In this document: piece by piece, positions 24,682 through 35,276 of the stretch
How positions within the stretch are numbered: the stretch's first letter is position 1
Layout: every line of letters starts with the position of its first letter
Translations under genes and position numbers: made by a program
Assembly: GCA_028690215.1 (NCBI GenBank)
Contig: JAQVBQ010000008.1
Span: 1-64,000, forward strand
Source of the DNA: Bacteroidales bacterium
Lineage (GTDB): Bacteria > Bacteroidota > Bacteroidia > Bacteroidales > UBA932
Length of the DNA stretch: 64,000 nucleotides
Reading direction: 5' to 3'
Notes under the pieces: model-generated
Told to the model about the DNA's origin: nothing
Seen by the model: the letters and a program-made list of their open reading frames with translations, nothing else
Databases searched by the model: none

Positions 24682-26541
24682 ATGGCAGAAAAATTATTCG
24701 CTGAGTTTCCGCCTGTTTCCACCCAACAATGGGAAGAGGTGATCGCTAAAGACCTTAAAGGCGCTGACTACGAGAAAAAGCTCGTATGGAAAACACTGGA
24801 GGGATTCCCTGTTCGTCCGTACTACCGTGCAGAAGACTTGGAAAACTTAAAACACCTGCAAAGTGCCCCGGGTGAATTTCCTTTTGTTAGAGGCACAAAA
24901 ACAACCAACAATTGGCTTATCCGCCAAGGTTACTGTGCCTGGGAGAGTCTTGAGAAGGCAAACGAGCAGGCAATTGACGGATTGAACAAGGGTGTGGAAT
25001 CTGTTGCTTTCTGCATAGATGGCAAAAAAGCTCTCACAGTTGCCGATATGGCAAAACTTCTTAAAGGGATAGACCTTGCCAAGACAGAGGTCAATTTTGA
25101 AGGGTGCTCATGTGGTGCACCGGAAACAATAAAAGCCTTCATTTCATACGCAAAAAGTACAGGGGCAAAAGCTGACGAGGTTTATGCCTCTTTTGATTTT
25201 GATCCGATGAGAGCTTTGACAACTACCGGAGCATTCTGCTGCCCTGACTACAAGGCTGCTATCAAGGAGTGCATCTCTGCTGTTGCAGAATATCCTAGGG
25301 TACGCGTAATCGGTGTAGAGGGATATGCATTTAATGATGCAGGCTCTTCAATAGTTCAGGAGCTCGGCTTTGCTCTTGCTATGGGTAGCGAGTACATGGC
25401 TACTATCACTGAACTTGGTTTCTCTGCAGAAGAGGCAGCCAGAAGGATCAAATTTACATTTGGCATAAGTGCAAACTACTTCTTTGAAATTGCAAAGTTC
25501 CGTGCAGCAAGAATGTTGTGGTCAAATATCGTAAAGGAGTACGGCTCAACTAAAGAGTGCACCCAGAAGATGAAGATCCATGCTGTTACAAGCCAGTGGA
25601 ACCAGACAGTATACGATTCTTATGTAAATATGCTCCGCGCAACAACTGAGGCTATGAGCGCCTCTCTTGCAGGAGTTGATTCTCTCGAGGTTCTTCCTTT
25701 TGACTACCAATACAACGAACCGGGAGAGTTCAGCAATCGTATCGCAAGGAATGTACAGATTATACTCAAAGAGGAGTCTCACTTCAATAAAGTTGAAGAC
25801 CCTGCAGCGGGTTCCTATTATATCGAGACCCTGACCTCTTCTATAGCCAATGAGGCATGGAAACTGTTTGTCAAGGTTGAGGAGATGGGTGGTTACACTG
25901 AAGCTTTCACAAAGGGTTTTGTTCAGGCTGAAGTAAAGGCTACTGCAAACAAAAAAGACATGAACATTGCAACACGCAGGGAGACATTGCTAGGCACAAA
26001 TCAATATCCTAACTTCACAGAAAAGGTTGATAAGGCTGTCACTTTAGATGTTGTAACCAGAGGGTCAGACATTGAAAAAAGCCCTGTCATGATAGCAGAG
26101 CCAATTGAGAAATACCGCGGAGCTCAGGCTTTCGAAGCACTTCGTTTCGCAACTGAGAAGAGCGGCAAACAGCCTAAGGCATTTATGCTTACCTATGGCA
26201 ATCTCGCTTTCTGCCGTGCACGTGCTCAATTCTCTTGTAACTTCTTTGCCGTTGCCGGTATAGAGGTTGTGGACAACAACAGGTTTGCCACAATTGAGGA
26301 GGGTGTTGCCGCTGCAATCGAGGCAAAGGCTGACATCGTAGTAGCTTGTTCTTCTGATGACGAATATGCTGAATCAGTACCTCAGATCAACGCCCTGCTT
26401 GGCAATAAGGCTATCCTTGTTGTGGCAGGAGAGCCTGAGTGCAAGGATGAGCTTATCTCAAAAGGCATCAAGAACTTTATAAGTGTAAAGAGCAACTTAC
26501 TTGAGACATTAAAGGGTTACCAGGCTCAATTGGGTATTTAA
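24682..26541 (+). CDS. mutA: Methylmalonyl-CoA mutase small subunit
   Basis: The beta subunit, 619 residues. With MutB it interconverts succinyl-CoA and methylmalonyl-CoA using adenosylcobalamin, the step that gives propionate in Bacteroidales. It keeps the TIM-barrel mutase fold (for example NQTVYDSYVNMLRATTEAMS, with DPAAGSYYIETLT) and a C-terminal flavodoxin-like domain that lacks the cobalamin-binding D-x-H-x-x-G, as expected for the non-catalytic subunit. It is 23 bp before mutB. Confidence 0.95.
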   Translation: MAEKLFAEFPPVSTQQWEEVIAKDLKGADYEKKLVWKTLEGFPVRPYYRAEDLENLKHLQSAPGEFPFVRGTKTTNNWLIRQGYCAWESLEKANEQAIDGLNKGVESVAFCIDGKKALTVADMAKLLKGIDLAKTEVNFEGCSCGAPETIKAFISYAKSTGAKADEVYASFDFDPMRALTTTGAFCCPDYKAAIKECISAVAEYPRVRVIGVEGYAFNDAGSSIVQELGFALAMGSEYMATITELGFSAEEAARRIKFTFGISANYFFEIAKFRAARMLWSNIVKEYGSTKECTQKMKIHAVTSQWNQTVYDSYVNMLRATTEAMSASLAGVDSLEVLPFDYQYNEPGEFSNRIARNVQIILKEESHFNKVEDPAAGSYYIETLTSSIANEAWKLFVKVEEMGGYTEAFTKGFVQAEVKATANKKDMNIATRRETLLGTNQYPNFTEKVDKAVTLDVVTRGSDIEKSPVMIAEPIEKYRGAQAFEALRFATEKSGKQPKAFMLTYGNLAFCRARAQFSCNFFAVAGIEVVDNNRFATIEEGVAAAIEAKADIVVACSSDDEYAESVPQINALLGNKAILVVAGEPECKDELISKGIKNFISVKSNLLETLKGYQAQLGI

Positions 26542-26564
26542 TCATGTAATAAAAATTTTTAGAT

Positions 26565-28688
26565 ATGCGTCCAAAATTTTCAGAAATAAAATATAACGGA
26601 GGGAGTGCTGCTGCGCAGGAGAACTCAACATGGATGACCTCCGAGCAAATTCCGGTTAAAGGGGTCTACACTGCAAAAGACCTCGAAGGTATGGAACACC
26701 TCAACTATGCAGCAGGTATCGCACCTTTCCTCCGTGGCCCATACAGCACAATGTACGTACAGAAACCGTGGACTATCCGTCAATATGCAGGTTTCTCAAC
26801 AGCAGAGGAGTCAAATGCCTTTTACAGAAGAAACCTTGCTGCCGGACAAAAGGGTCTCTCTGTTGCTTTTGACCTTGCAACACACAGAGGATACGATGCT
26901 GACCACCCTAGGGTTGTCGGCGATGTGGGTAAAGCCGGTGTAAGTATATGCAGTGTTGAGGACATGAAGGTTCTTTTCGACCAGATTCCTCTCAACAAGA
27001 TGTCTGTTTCGATGACTATGAACGGTGCCGTTCTTCCTATCCTTGCCTTCTATATTGTAGCCGGCATGGAGCAGGGAGCTAAACTTGAGGAGATGGCCGG
27101 AACAATTCAGAATGATATTCTGAAGGAGTTCATGGTAAGAAATACATATATCTATCCACCTGAATTCTCAATGAGAATTATCGGTGATATCTTCTCTTAC
27201 ACAGCCAAGAATATGCCTAAATTCAACTCTATATCAATCTCCGGCTACCATATGCAGGAGGCAGGTGCTACTTGCGATATAGAGATGGCTTATACTCTTG
27301 CTGACGGCCTTGAGTATCTGAGAACAGGTATTGCTGCAGGTATGAGTGTTGACCAATTTGCTCCAAGGCTCTCTTTCTTCTGGGCTATCGGTATGAACCA
27401 CTTTATGGAGATTGCCAAGATGAGGGCTGCACGTATGATATGGGCAAAACTGGTTAATCAGTTCTCACCTAAGAACCCTAAGTCACTTTCTCTCAGAACA
27501 CACTGCCAGACTTCAGGTTGGTCTCTTACAGAGCAGGATCCATTCAACAACGTTGCAAGAACTTGCATCGAAGCTATGGGTGCAGCTCTAGGTCATACCC
27601 AGTCACTACATACAAATGCTCTTGATGAGGCTATAGCTCTTCCTACAGACTTCTCTGCACGTATTGCAAGAAATACACAGATTTATATACAAGAGGAGAC
27701 AAATGTTACAAGGTCTCTCGACCCATGGGCCGGTTCATACTATGTAGAGAAACTGACTCAGGAGATTGCTGAACGTGCTTGGGCTCACATTGAAGAGGTG
27801 GAGAAACTCGGCGGTATGGCTAAAGCTATCGAGACCGGTATTCCTAAACTTCGTATAGAAGAGGCTGCTGCAAGAAAACAGGCAAGAATTGACTCAGGAC
27901 TTGATACTATTGTAGGTATTAACAAATACAGACTGGACAAAGAAGATCCGCTCGAGATACTTGACGTTGACAACACTAAGGTCAGGGAGTCTCAGATTGC
28001 AAGACTTAAAGAGTTACGTGCAAACCGTGACGAGGCAAAGGTAAAAGCAGCCCTTGCTGCTATTACAGAAGCTGCCAGAAATAAAACAGGTAATCTTCTT
28101 GAACTTGCCATTGAGGCAGCCAAAGTACGTGCAACCCTGGGAGAGATTTCAGATGCATGTGAGGCTGTGGCAGGAAGATATAAAGCAATTATCCGTATGA
28201 ACACAGGTGTATATTCTAGTGAGGTTAAGAATGACAGCGACTTTGAAAAGGCTAAGAAGCTTGTTGCTGAATTCGCGAAGAAAGAGGGACGTCAACCTCG
28301 TATTATGATTGCAAAACTCGGACAGGACGGACACGACCGCGGAGCAAAGGTTGTAGCAACAGGTTATGCTGACTGCGGCTTTGACGTAGATATGGGTCCT
28401 CTGTTCCAGACTCCTGAAGAGGCTGCAAAACAAGCTGTGGAAAATGACGTACACGTAGTAGGTGTATCATCACTTGCAGCAGGTCACAAGACTCTGGTAC
28501 CTCAGATTATAGGTGAACTGAAGAAACTTGGTCGTGAAGATATTATGGTTATTGTCGGTGGTGTTATCCCTGCACAGGACTATGATGCACTTTACAAGGC
28601 AGGTGCTGCTGCCATTTTCGGCCCTGGCACATCAGTATCAGTTGCCTCAATCAAGCTTATGGAGCTTCTTCTTCAAAAGTTTGAGTAA
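26565..28688 (+). CDS. mutB: Methylmalonyl-CoA mutase large (catalytic) subunit
   Basis: The alpha subunit, 707 residues. The barrel contains the substrate-binding segments [15 protein letters not shown] and AGISMSV-like [12 protein letters not shown]. The C-terminal domain has the cobalamin motif D-G-H-D-R-G (about 586-591, in [13 protein letters not shown]), where the His is the lower axial ligand. Second gene of the mutAB operon, ending at a strong terminator. Confidence 0.97.
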   Translation: MRPKFSEIKYNGGSAAAQENSTWMTSEQIPVKGVYTAKDLEGMEHLNYAAGIAPFLRGPYSTMYVQKPWTIRQYAGFSTAEESNAFYRRNLAAGQKGLSVAFDLATHRGYDADHPRVVGDVGKAGVSICSVEDMKVLFDQIPLNKMSVSMTMNGAVLPILAFYIVAGMEQGAKLEEMAGTIQNDILKEFMVRNTYIYPPEFSMRIIGDIFSYTAKNMPKFNSISISGYHMQEAGATCDIEMAYTLADGLEYLRTGIAAGMSVDQFAPRLSFFWAIGMNHFMEIAKMRAARMIWAKLVNQFSPKNPKSLSLRTHCQTSGWSLTEQDPFNNVARTCIEAMGAALGHTQSLHTNALDEAIALPTDFSARIARNTQIYIQEETNVTRSLDPWAGSYYVEKLTQEIAERAWAHIEEVEKLGGMAKAIETGIPKLRIEEAAARKQARIDSGLDTIVGINKYRLDKEDPLEILDVDNTKVRESQIARLKELRANRDEAKVKAALAAITEAARNKTGNLLELAIEAAKVRATLGEISDACEAVAGRYKAIIRMNTGVYSSEVKNDSDFEKAKKLVAEFAKKEGRQPRIMIAKLGQDGHDRGAKVVATGYADCGFDVDMGPLFQTPEEAAKQAVENDVHVVGVSSLAAGHKTLVPQIIGELKKLGREDIMVIVGGVIPAQDYDALYKAGAAAIFGPGTSVSVASIKLMELLLQKFE

Positions 28689-28704
28689 TCCGTTTAAATA
28701 AACT

Positions 28705-28745
28705 AAAGGTCGCCTGAAATATTTGTTCCGGCGACCTTTATTTTT
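28705..28745 (+). terminator. Terminator of mutAB
   Basis: Stem AAAGGTCGCC (28705-28714) with GGCGACCTTT (28730-28739), 15-base loop, followed by ATTTTTA. A classic Rho-independent terminator. Confidence 0.85.
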
Positions 28746-28765
28746 AAAAAGAGAGATCTGCATAT

Positions 28766-29563
28766 ATGAAGAATAAGCTGGCTGCAATCGCAATACCACT
28801 CTATTACACCAATCTCGACAAATTTGACAGGTTGAGCATCTCACGCTGTTTTGAGCTGTGGAGTGATAAGTTTGACATATACTTTGTAAAGCCTGAGAGT
28901 CTTGATATTTCAAAAGTGCAGGAGGAGTACCGGAATGCTGAGACTATCTCATTTGCAGATTCTTATTTTTCAGATATTAAGGGATACAATCGTCTGATGT
29001 TATCTCCTGATTTCTATAGCAAATTCCTTGATTATGAGTATATTTTCATATATCAGACCGATGGTTACGCCTTTAAAGACGAGCTTGAAGATTGGTGCAA
29101 AAAGGATTATGACTATATCGGAGCACCCTGGATACCATCTCCCAAGCCTTTCCCATATCTGGACAAGGCTTTTGTAAAAATAAGGCGGGTAATAAATAAC
29201 TTACAGAAAAAACCTGACAGATCGGAATTGTATTACCAGGTAGGAAATGGCGGAGTCTCTCTGAGAAAAAGCGCTGTTTTTTACAATACTGCACTTTCAG
29301 ACAGGAAGAATATAGACCTCTATATATCCAGGCTGGGTGACAGTTCTTTGTTCAACGAGGATGTATATTGGTTCCACGCTCCCGGAAGAGGAGCTGACGG
29401 AAAGCTACACAAACCGGGATGCATGGAGGCTCTCTCCTTTGCATTTGATATGAATCCCGGTGAATGTTTCCGCCTTAACAACGGGCAACTTCCATTTTGT
29501 TGCCATGGTTTCTCAAAACCAAAATTTCAGAAATTCTGGAAGAGATTTATCAATCTCACTTGA
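28766..29563 (+). CDS. DUF5672-like putative glycosyltransferase
   Basis: A 265-residue protein. The order of KLAAIAIPLYY at the start, then FIYQTDGYAF with an acidic D, YDYIGAPWI and VGNGGVSLRKS is that of the DUF5672 family. This is predicted to have a GT-A-like fold and is often found with surface-polysaccharide genes. It would be a cytoplasmic sugar transferase; donor and acceptor are unknown. Stands alone on the plus strand between the mutAB terminator and a convergent serine hydrolase gene, whose end overlaps its stop by 8 bp. Confidence 0.75.
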   Translation: MKNKLAAIAIPLYYTNLDKFDRLSISRCFELWSDKFDIYFVKPESLDISKVQEEYRNAETISFADSYFSDIKGYNRLMLSPDFYSKFLDYEYIFIYQTDGYAFKDELEDWCKKDYDYIGAPWIPSPKPFPYLDKAFVKIRRVINNLQKKPDRSELYYQVGNGGVSLRKSAVFYNTALSDRKNIDLYISRLGDSSLFNEDVYWFHAPGRGADGKLHKPGCMEALSFAFDMNPGECFRLNNGQLPFCCHGFSKPKFQKFWKRFINLT

Positions 29564-31130
29564 CTCGTTTGAAATCAAGATCCTGAAAATCGTAGCTGAA
29601 ATCTGTCTCCGGAGAGATTGCTTTCATCACAAATCCATTAGGATTGCCTTCAAAATCCTTGCTGAACTTTATGAATGCGTCTGCATCAAAGCTTCTCTCA
29701 TCCCACTTTACAACAAATGTATTGTCTAAATAATAGTAGAGTGTACCCTTCAACAGAGGTGACATCTCTGAAGAGAATCTAAGTTCACCATTGGCTAGAG
29801 TTATATTAACATTGCCAAACCAGTTGTCCTTGTATTTGCCTGAATAGCTCCTGAGCATAACTTCACCCGGAGCAAACTTTGAAGAATTTGCAACTCTTGC
29901 CCAAACCTTACTTACCACACTTTGTGCTTCTGAAAGATTAGCGACAAGCGCTTCTAGTGTCTCTTTCAATCTGTCTTTACCATAAACACCTATATAACTG
30001 TCTTTGATGGTATTTGTTATAGCTACGAATGCTCCTGATGCCTGCTGGTTTGTCAGTACAATTATACCGAGTTTGAGTTCCGGGATCATTGTAACCTGTG
30101 TCACCACACCTGCCAACCCACCTGTATGCGACACCTGCTTATATCCGTTTATATCATTTACTCTCCAGCCCAAAGCATAAGCAGAAAAATTAGTCTTATA
30201 GCCTGAACCGCCTCCCTGTATTATTGTCTGCGGTGACCACATCTCCTTTCCTGCTTTCTGTGAGAAGATCCTTTTTGAGAGGTTATCACCGTACTTTCCT
30301 CCGTTGAGTTGCATCATCACCCATTTACTCAAATCGTTGACACTGCTGAAGATACCGCCGGCAGCATTACCTACCGGTGTAAAGTTCATCGGAACTCTCT
30401 GAAGAGTTCCTTGTACCTTCACGTGTGCATCAATTACGTTCCTTTTGTCTTTAATCCTTTTATAACATGCGGCACTTCTGTTCATACCAAGCGGTAACAT
30501 TATCCGGCTCTCTACAAATTCATCCCAGCTCATTCCCGAGACTCTTGCAACAGCCTCACCGGCAACAAGATACAACAGGTTGTCATAATCATATTTTGTT
30601 CTAAATGAGGAGACGGGTTTGAGGTATCTCATATTGTAGATTATATCCTTCAGAGTGAAATAGGATCCGTCTGGCCACAGCATAAGGTCTCCGGCCCCCA
30701 GACCGAGACCACTTCTGTGTGTAAGAAGGTCTTTTATTGTAAACTCGTTTGTGACATATGGGTCATATAGCTTGAATTCCGGGATAATATCTGTAACACG
30801 TGTCTCCCAGGTTATCTTACCCTCATCGACAAGTATAGCCAGGGCTGCAGCTGTAAATGCCTTGCTGTTTGATGCAATTGCAAAGAGGGTGTTTTCGTCT
30901 GTCTTCTCTTTTGTAACTATTGATGAGACACCATAGCCTTTCATATGTACTATTTTGTCATCTTTAACAACTGCAACCGCGATTCCGGGCACATTGAAAG
31001 ATTGCATGGTCTTCTGGACCAGTTTGTCTATATCGTTAGAGGAGATTCCCTGTGCAAAGAGATTGAAGCTAAAAGACAGAAGAATAGCTATTGTAAGAAA
31101 CAGACGGGATAGATATTGAAAGCTTTTCAT
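29556..31130 (-). CDS. Secreted serine hydrolase (beta-lactamase family, DUF3471)
   Basis: A 524-residue exported protein (signal peptide to about residue 26, FNLFAQ). The class C beta-lactamase-like domain keeps S87-N-S-K90, a tyrosine motif YDYDNLLYLV and a HTGGLAG motif near 350. A C-terminal DUF3471-like beta domain (about 425-520) follows. Many members are esterases or D-aminopeptidases rather than true beta-lactamases, so the substrate is open. It is convergent with the glycosyltransferase-like gene. Confidence 0.88.
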   Translation of the reverse strand: MKSFQYLSRLFLTIAILLSFSFNLFAQGISSNDIDKLVQKTMQSFNVPGIAVAVVKDDKIVHMKGYGVSSIVTKEKTDENTLFAIASNSKAFTAAALAILVDEGKITWETRVTDIIPEFKLYDPYVTNEFTIKDLLTHRSGLGLGAGDLMLWPDGSYFTLKDIIYNMRYLKPVSSFRTKYDYDNLLYLVAGEAVARVSGMSWDEFVESRIMLPLGMNRSAACYKRIKDKRNVIDAHVKVQGTLQRVPMNFTPVGNAAGGIFSSVNDLSKWVMMQLNGGKYGDNLSKRIFSQKAGKEMWSPQTIIQGGGSGYKTNFSAYALGWRVNDINGYKQVSHTGGLAGVVTQVTMIPELKLGIIVLTNQQASGAFVAITNTIKDSYIGVYGKDRLKETLEALVANLSEAQSVVSKVWARVANSSKFAPGEVMLRSYSGKYKDNWFGNVNITLANGELRFSSEMSPLLKGTLYYYLDNTFVVKWDERSFDADAFIKFSKDFEGNPNGFVMKAISPETDFSYDFQDLDFKRVK

Positions 31131-31192
31131 AATTGAGGATTTAGTAACTGCAAGTTAGGAAAATTTGTTTAAATTCGCGTAAACAGCTTTTC

Positions 31193-31696
31193 ATGGACAC
31201 AATATTAATCATACTGGGCTTTTTCTTTGCATTTGCAGGGATTTTAGGATGTTTCTTGCCTGTTATACCCGGGCCTCCACTCTCTTTCATCGCCCTCCTC
31301 CTTGTTCACTTTACAAAAGGGGCGGACCTCAGCAGCAGTTTGCTGCTTACAATGGCTGTGCTTACAATTGTAGTGACAGTTCTTGACTATGTGATTCCCG
31401 CTTGGGGCACAAAAAAATTCGGTGGGACAAAATATGGAACATGGGGTGCAACCATAGGGTTGATAATAGGATTTTTCCTGGGTCCTATCGGTATCATAGC
31501 CGGTCCGTTTGTCGGAGCTGTACTGGGTGAGATGCTGGGTGGTTCATCCGGAAGCAAGGCTCTCAGAGCAGGTCTGGGCTCATTCTTCGGATTCCTTATG
31601 GGCGTCGGTCTAAAGCTAGTGGTTTCAGGAATTATGCTCTTCTACTACTTTAAGTACTCCCTTCCTGTAATAAAACAGCTTATATCATCTCTCTAA
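31193..31696 (+). CDS. DUF456 membrane protein
   Basis: A 167-residue integral membrane protein, about four helices, rich in Gly. Motifs such as FLPVIPGPPLSFIALL, then GAVLGEMLGG, are those of DUF456. Its function is unknown. Its 3' end overlaps the convergent nnrD gene by 17 bp. Confidence 0.85.
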   Translation: MDTILIILGFFFAFAGILGCFLPVIPGPPLSFIALLLVHFTKGADLSSSLLLTMAVLTIVVTVLDYVIPAWGTKKFGGTKYGTWGATIGLIIGFFLGPIGIIAGPFVGAVLGEMLGGSSGSKALRAGLGSFFGFLMGVGLKLVVSGIMLFYYFKYSLPVIKQLISSL

Positions 31697-32540
31697 AAGC
31701 ATCCGGAAGATATTCGATCAAATCGCCGGAAATAAGGGAGATCTCTCCAATATCCTCAGCAGCCATATCTCCTGCCAGTCCGTGTACATAAACACCTATA
31801 CAGGCTGCCTCAACAAGTGTATAACCCTGCGCCAGAAGAGCCAGTAACACTCCTGTAAGGACATCTCCACTTCCTGCGGTTGCCATTCCGGGATTACCTG
31901 TTGTATTAACAAAATATTCTCCTTTAGGTGATGAAACAGTAGTTCCTGCCCCTTTAAGAACAACAACCGCTGAATATTTATGAGAGAATTCAGACTGTAG
32001 TTTTCTTCGGTTCTCTTCGGTTACAACCTCCCCTGTCAATCTGGAAAACTCCATTTTATGAGGAGTGAAAATAGTCCCCTTCGGCAAAAGAGGAAGCAAA
32101 TCCCTGTTCTTTGCAAGAATATTGATTGCATCGGCATCAATTATCAGATTTGCTGGTTTTGACCTTAACAAGACCTCCATTGCCCTCACTGTCTCAGGAT
32201 TTGTGCCTAATCCCGGGCCTACAGCTACGGCGTCATATCTCTCAAGTGGAGGAGACGCTGAGAAGAAATTGTGAGACGGATCAACACTGCACATCACCTC
32301 AGGAGCTGAAACCTGCATGATCTGATAGCCGCAAGATGGTATGTGAGTTGTCAACAATCCTGCACCAGATCTAATACATGCTTTCGAAGCAAGCACTGCG
32401 GCCCCCATCATACCATACGAGCCGGAGATAAGCATTGCGTGTCCGTAATCACCCTTGTGGGAGTCGGCTTTACGCCGCCTCATAAGACTCCTGATATATT
32501 CAGCAGTCAGATTTTCACTGTTGGCTGATTTTCTTTCCAT
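31680..32540 (-). CDS. nnrD: ADP-dependent NAD(P)H-hydrate dehydratase
   Basis: A 286-residue ribokinase-like enzyme that repairs hydrated NAD(P)H. Visible are HKGDYGHAMLISGSYGMMG at the N-terminus, VGPGLG, DADAIN and the nucleotide-binding GNPGMATAGSGDVLTG. In many bacteria this domain is fused to the NAD(P)HX epimerase (NnrE); here only the dehydratase half is present. It converges with the DUF456 gene and is divergent from the P-type ATPase gene. Confidence 0.93.
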   Translation of the reverse strand: MERKSANSENLTAEYIRSLMRRRKADSHKGDYGHAMLISGSYGMMGAAVLASKACIRSGAGLLTTHIPSCGYQIMQVSAPEVMCSVDPSHNFFSASPPLERYDAVAVGPGLGTNPETVRAMEVLLRSKPANLIIDADAINILAKNRDLLPLLPKGTIFTPHKMEFSRLTGEVVTEENRRKLQSEFSHKYSAVVVLKGAGTTVSSPKGEYFVNTTGNPGMATAGSGDVLTGVLLALLAQGYTLVEAACIGVYVHGLAGDMAAEDIGEISLISGDLIEYLPDAFREMI

Positions 32541-32574
32541 AATACAATATTACATCAAATATGTGATTTTTCTC

Positions 32575-32582
32575 TATTTTTG
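32575..32582 (+). promoter_or_regulatory. -7 promoter element of the P-type ATPase gene
   Basis: TATTTTTG matches TAnnTTTG and ends 21 bp before ATG 32604. It overlaps the in-frame TTG at 32580, which is therefore unlikely to be the start. Confidence 0.6.
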
Positions 32583-32603
32583 GGGTCAACAAACTACTAT
32601 AGA

Positions 32604-35276
32604 ATGGCACTGAATTACTACAATATTGACCAGGAGGAGGTTCTCCGGGAGTTTGACGTGAATCCGGCATCGGGATTATCTTCCGGTGAGGCAGCAAAAA
32701 GAATCGGCACTTATGGATATAATCAGCTTTTGGCAAGAAAAAGAAAGAGCTTTATAAAGATGTTCCTTGACCAGTTCAAGAGCTTTATGATTGTTATTCT
32801 ACTCATTGCCGCAATAATTTCCGGAATAACCGGCATTCTTGACGGAGAGGGGTTGCTTGACACCTTTGTAATTCTGGGAATTTTGATTGTGAATGCCCTT
32901 ATAGGAGCTACACAGGAGATGAAAGCGGAGAATTCGCTCGAAGCTCTACAGAATCTAAGTGCACCTATGACAAAAGTATGCAGAGACGGAAAAGTAGTTG
33001 AAGTAGCCACTAAGGAGCTTGTACCCGGAGATATTGTCGTTATTGAGACAGGGGACATTGTCCCTGCAGATCTCAGATTGTTGGAGACTTTCAACCTTAA
33101 GATTCAGGAATCTGCAATGACAGGGGAATCTCTCCCGGTTGAAAAACAGACAGAGAGGCTTTATGAGGAGAATATATCTCTAGGAGACAGGACCAATATG
33201 GCTTTCACAAGCGGTATTGTGACTTACGGAAGAGGTCGGGGCGTTGTTGTGGCAACTGCCATGAAGACAGAGGTGGGTAAGATTGCCAGCATGATACAGC
33301 AGACTGAGGATACAGAGACTCCGATGAAACTTCGTCTTGAACAGCTCGGAAAATATCTCGGCATTGCCGCTCTTGCAATCTGTGCGGTAATATTTCTTGT
33401 TGGAATTCTATACAGCAACCCTGTACTGGATATGTTCATGACAGCTGTCAGTCTTGCTGTTGCCGCAATACCGGAAGGATTACCGGCGATTTCGACAGTT
33501 GTGCTTGCTATAGGAGTGCAAAGATTGGTAAGAAAAAACGCAATAATCCGTACACTGCCCTCTGTCGAGACTCTGGGAAGTGCCACAGTTATATGTTCTG
33601 ACAAAACAGGAACTCTCACTCAAAACAGGATGACTGTAGTGAATATCTTCTCAGATAATAAAAGCACAAGGATTGATAATATTGAGAAGGAGTATCAGCT
33701 GACGGAGAGTGAACAGAGACTGATTAAAGGTGCAGTGCTCTGCTCGGATGCTCATCTGAGCCGTGATGAAGAGGGGCATTTCAAGACTACCGGAGATCCG
33801 ACTGAGACAGCCTTAATTGATGCCGGTGTCAGATTTTCAGTTGACAAGAATCAACTGGAGGCAGGTGAGCAGAGGGTCGGAGAGATACCTTTTGACTCAG
33901 AGAGGAAGAGAATGACTACTATTAACAGAAGTAGCGAAGGCCAATACATGGTCAATGTGAAGGGTGGTCTTGACGAAGTTATGGGTGTATGCTCAAGGAT
34001 ATACGAAAATGGGAATATAAGGGAGCTCTCTGACAGTGATCGTGAGAGAATCAACACTGTAAACAGAGAGATGGCAGAATCTGCATTAAGGGTGCTCGCT
34101 ATTGCCCACAAGGTAATAAGTGAGGTCCCATCGGTTATCAGTGTGGATACGATAGAGAATGATCTGATATTTGTAGGGCTTATAGGAATGATCGATCCGG
34201 CAAGGCCTGAAGTCATAGATGCTGTAAGAAAGTGCAAGGAGGCGGGAATAAGACCGGTGATGATTACCGGAGACCATAAGATAACAGCTGTTGCCATTGC
34301 CGGGGAGATAGGTATCTATAATGAGGGGGATAAGGCTGTCACTGGCGTTGAGATTGAAAAGTTGTCCGATGATGAACTGTTCAGCCAGGTCCGGAAGATA
34401 TCGGTATATGCCAGGGTTGCACCTGAACATAAGGTTAGGATTGTGAAAGCATGGCAGAGACATGGTGAAACCGTGGCCATGACCGGTGATGGTGTGAATG
34501 ATGCACCTGCTCTGAAACAGGCCGACATCGGAGCGGCAATGGGCATTGTCGGTACAGATGTGGCAAAGGATGCATCTGACATGATACTTACAGATGACAA
34601 TTTTGCGACTATTGTATCTGCTGTTGAGGAGGGAAGAAGGATTTACTCAAACATACTGAAGGCTATACAATTCCTTCTCTCAACAAATATAGGAGAGATA
34701 CTTCTCCTGCTTATTACCTCGATTTTCAACTGGGGAACACCTCTTCTTCCGATACAGATACTTTGGGTAAATCTGGTAACAGACAGCCTTCCTGCCCTTG
34801 CTCTGAGTGTTGACCCGGCTGAACATGATGCGATGAAGAGGAAACCACGCAACTCCAAAGCGGGATTCCTCACTAAAGGGATGATCTGGAGAATTTTATA
34901 TCAGGGAGCCCTCCTTGGACTTATTCCTCTGGTAGCTTACCTTGTGGGAGTCAGGGATGGAGGAGAGACTCTGGGACGCACAATGGCCTTTGCATCACTT
35001 GTGTTTGCTCAACTGATGCATGTAAGGAATCTCCATTCCAACACATTGTCTTCATTCAGGACAAACCCGATGAAGAACAAACCTCTGATCGGAGCAATAT
35101 TTGCCTCTGCCGGATTAATGCTGATGGTTCTGCTAATACATCCATTCAGAGTGGCATTCAAACTCTCATTGATGGACAGTCACCACTGGTATCTAGTATT
35201 GGGCCTGTCAGTGATTCCGATAATAGTTGTTGAGATCTTTAAGCTTTTAGGAATAAACGGGAGAAAGGATCAATAA
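32604..35276 (+). CDS. Ca2+-type P-type ATPase (type II)
   Basis: An 890-residue cation pump of the SERCA/PMR1 type, from ATG 32604. It has the N-terminal cation ATPase domain, the ion-site helix motif IPEGLPA, the phosphorylation site D333-K-T-G-T-L-T, the nucleotide-site KGGLDEV and the hinge MTGDGVNDAPAL. The C-terminal domain has several membrane helices with NLVTDSLPALAL. It most likely exports Ca2+; Mn2+ is possible. It is a single-gene unit divergent from nnrD, and its stop overlaps the convergent hemerythrin gene end. Confidence 0.92.
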   Translation: MALNYYNIDQEEVLREFDVNPASGLSSGEAAKRIGTYGYNQLLARKRKSFIKMFLDQFKSFMIVILLIAAIISGITGILDGEGLLDTFVILGILIVNALIGATQEMKAENSLEALQNLSAPMTKVCRDGKVVEVATKELVPGDIVVIETGDIVPADLRLLETFNLKIQESAMTGESLPVEKQTERLYEENISLGDRTNMAFTSGIVTYGRGRGVVVATAMKTEVGKIASMIQQTEDTETPMKLRLEQLGKYLGIAALAICAVIFLVGILYSNPVLDMFMTAVSLAVAAIPEGLPAISTVVLAIGVQRLVRKNAIIRTLPSVETLGSATVICSDKTGTLTQNRMTVVNIFSDNKSTRIDNIEKEYQLTESEQRLIKGAVLCSDAHLSRDEEGHFKTTGDPTETALIDAGVRFSVDKNQLEAGEQRVGEIPFDSERKRMTTINRSSEGQYMVNVKGGLDEVMGVCSRIYENGNIRELSDSDRERINTVNREMAESALRVLAIAHKVISEVPSVISVDTIENDLIFVGLIGMIDPARPEVIDAVRKCKEAGIRPVMITGDHKITAVAIAGEIGIYNEGDKAVTGVEIEKLSDDELFSQVRKISVYARVAPEHKVRIVKAWQRHGETVAMTGDGVNDAPALKQADIGAAMGIVGTDVAKDASDMILTDDNFATIVSAVEEGRRIYSNILKAIQFLLSTNIGEILLLLITSIFNWGTPLLPIQILWVNLVTDSLPALALSVDPAEHDAMKRKPRNSKAGFLTKGMIWRILYQGALLGLIPLVAYLVGVRDGGETLGRTMAFASLVFAQLMHVRNLHSNTLSSFRTNPMKNKPLIGAIFASAGLMLMVLLIHPFRVAFKLSLMDSHHWYLVLGLSVIPIIVVEIFKLLGINGRKDQ